Origin: Acidobacteriota bacterium
GTDB lineage: Bacteria > Actinomycetota > Acidimicrobiia > Spongiisociales > UBA5794
Assembly (NCBI GenBank): GCA_004356175.1
Contig: SMXV01000023.1
Coordinates: 1 to 5,334, forward strand
Length of the DNA: 5,334 nt
Direction: 5' to 3'
Part shown: positions 4,543 through 5,334 of the stretch, one piece after another
Position numbering within the stretch: the stretch's first letter is position 1
Layout of the letters: every line of letters starts with the position of its first letter
Position numbers and translations under genes: made by a program
The notes under the pieces: model-generated
What the model was told of the DNA's origin: nothing
Databases searched by the model: none
What the model saw: only the letters and a program-made list of their open reading frames with translations

Positions 4543-4711
4543 CCGTTTTGGAGCCCCTGAAACAGGCGTCCAAAGCGGTACCACGGTCAAACGTTCCAAG
4601 CAACTGCCAAAACAGCATCCCTTTATTCGACGTCCCACGACAATGCCAACACTCCGGAACCTTGAACAACACACGTGCCGTTGTGCGTGCATCCGAAGTA
4701 TCTGAGCTGTG

Positions 4712-5137
4712 TCAGCCGCTCATCGTGATCTGCAGAGCACGTTCGATGACCGAGACAGTCGGAATCTCGATGAGTTTCACGAGTGGAACCCATGAAACAG
4801 CGTCGACCGACCCATTCTCTTCCACCACACTCGGTTCACCCGATGTGACGCACCGATAGATGAACCGGACGGCGTGCATCGCAGGCCTGCCAGCTTCTTC
4901 ACTCAGAGTCGCACTGTCGACTCCGGCAAGTTCGTACGAATCGAGAGTCAGGCCAGTCTCTTCATACACCTCTCGCACGAGAGCATCGTCGGGATGTTCA
5001 CCCCAATCGATGCCACCACCAGGAAGCGTCCAGCGGCCTTCGCCTGGGTAGGTCGGTGCGATCCGACAAACCAGTATCCGACCGTCAGCCACGGCGACGG
5101 CGTATGAAGCCAACCTGGTTCGCGGTGTCACGGGCAC
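4712..5137 (-). CDS. Nudix hydrolase
   Basis: Starting at GTG 5137 it is a 141-residue Nudix protein. Nudix enzymes hydrolyse nucleoside diphosphates linked to another group (for example oxidised nucleotides, ADP-ribose or nucleotide sugars) using divalent metal. The Nudix box is perfect at residues 41-63: G41-x5-E47-x7-R55-E56-V-x-E59-E60-x-G62-L63. Before it, RIAPTYPGEGRWTLPGGG gives the usual strand and P-G-G-G entry; after it, RFIYRC and a W-V-P-L segment complete the fold. The substrate cannot be told. The frame is open up to 5287, but that 50-residue extension is rich in Arg, Cys and His and unlike Nudix N-termini. GTG 5137 (or GTG 5131, 139 residues) starts just before the first Nudix strand, and a -10-like TACTGT ends 6 nt before GTG 5137, consistent with a leaderless start. 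It converges on tRNA-Ile, with the terminator hairpin between them. Confidence 0.88.
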   Translation of the reverse strand: MPVTPRTRLASYAVAVADGRILVCRIAPTYPGEGRWTLPGGGIDWGEHPDDALVREVYEETGLTLDSYELAGVDSATLSEEAGRPAMHAVRFIYRCVTSGEPSVVEENGSVDAVSWVPLVKLIEIPTVSVIERALQITMSG

Positions 5138-5143
5138 CAGAGA

Positions 5144-5149
5144 ACAGTA
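5144..5149 (-). promoter_or_regulatory. -10-like hexamer of the Nudix gene
   Basis: TACTGT on the - strand fits TANNNT. Six bases separate it from GTG 5137, so a leaderless transcript would begin at that start codon. There is no ribosome binding site in front of either GTG candidate. No convincing -35 is seen. Confidence 0.35.
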
Positions 5150-5334
5150 GCCGCACAACCTCTCGATGACGTGTGTGAAGCTCGGACACAGCCCATGTTG
5201 CCTGCGCCGTGACGCTGCGATCGGATGCGAAATGCGTTTCGGCTCACTCGGTGGAGTGATGAACCACTGGCAGACACATCTGACCATCGATCCCGCTAAG
5301 GCAGGACGAGCTGCTCAGGTTCGCTCGACCGTGC
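5150..5334. other. Unassigned right edge
   Basis: Two incompatible readings are open to the window end. On the + strand a frame from ATG 5166 (inner ATGs at 5232 and 5259) runs off the edge and includes the plausible segment HWQTHLTIDPAKAGRAAQV; it would be the start of a gene divergent from the Nudix gene. On the - strand the last 12 codons of a frame (ending P-E-Q-L-V-L-P) meet a TAG at 5296-5298 and could be the end of a gene upstream of the Nudix gene. Both are too short to choose between. Confidence 0.3.

Noticed and set aside
4420..4692. A 90-codon - strand frame across tRNA-Ile containing a D-L-N-Q-G-P-H-P-Y-Q-G-like stretch
   Set aside because: This is the familiar spurious peptide produced by reading a tRNA gene antisense. 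The same kind of artefact appears on both strands over tRNA-Ala (3369-3656, 3280-3522 and others).
4218..4859. A 213-codon + strand frame
   Set aside because: It runs through tRNA-Ile and its terminator and then antisense into the Nudix gene. Composition is not protein-like and no ribosome binding site is seen.
1..5334. A defence island, CRISPR array, prophage, insertion sequence or other mobile system
   Set aside because: No repeat arrays, terminal inverted repeats, integrase or transposase motifs, or abrupt change in composition were seen. Both tRNA genes are intact, and no duplicated tRNA end marking an attachment site is present in the window.

Overview
The window looks like a chromosomal segment of an actinobacterium of moderately high G+C, plausibly Acidimicrobiia or a relative. 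Supporting signs are a CrgA cell-division protein, a sortase with class E features, TANNNT -10 hexamers lying directly against start codons (leaderless genes), and tRNA genes without an encoded CCA. I see no mobile element, CRISPR array, prophage or obvious accessory system. The region resembles the conserved neighbourhood near the replication origin of actinobacteria. In Mycobacterium tuberculosis that neighbourhood runs ileT, alaT, crgA, a small intervening gene, trpG, pknB.

Left part (1-1922). The 3' end of an unidentified + strand gene converges on trpG (- strand) across a short hairpin. trpG is the last gene of a tight - strand operon: sortase, then a 51-residue single-span membrane protein, then trpG. 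The genes are joined by ATGA and GTGA stop/start overlaps. crgA diverges from the sortase across 65 bp. In that gap each gene has a -10-like hexamer 6-7 nt from its ATG, which suggests two leaderless transcripts.

Middle part (1964-3447). This is a second - strand unit: tRNA-Ala(UGC), then 20 nt later a thiolase (3-ketoacyl-CoA thiolase type), then by a 4-base overlap a 78-residue membrane-anchored protein with a zinc-ribbon-like C48-x2-C51...H70-C71 tail. The gap between tRNA and thiolase has a good ribosome binding site but little room for a promoter, so the two are probably transcribed together.

Right part (3448-5334). It holds a 150-residue four-helix membrane protein (- strand), a gap of about 340 bp, tRNA-Ile(GAU) on the + strand followed by a hairpin terminator, a Nudix hydrolase (- strand, probably starting at an internal GTG) and an unassigned right edge. 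Compared with the M. tuberculosis order, alaT, crgA, trpG and the gene after trpG keep their relative orientations, while tRNA-Ile is flipped and new genes sit between the tRNAs and crgA.

Functionally the window mixes cell-division and envelope genes (crgA, sortase), chorismate-derived biosynthesis (trpG/pabA), acyl-CoA metabolism (thiolase) and translation (two tRNAs). I do not see convincing evidence of a wholly new system. The items most worth following are the two small uncharacterised membrane proteins that are translationally coupled to known enzymes, and the tRNA-thiolase transcript.
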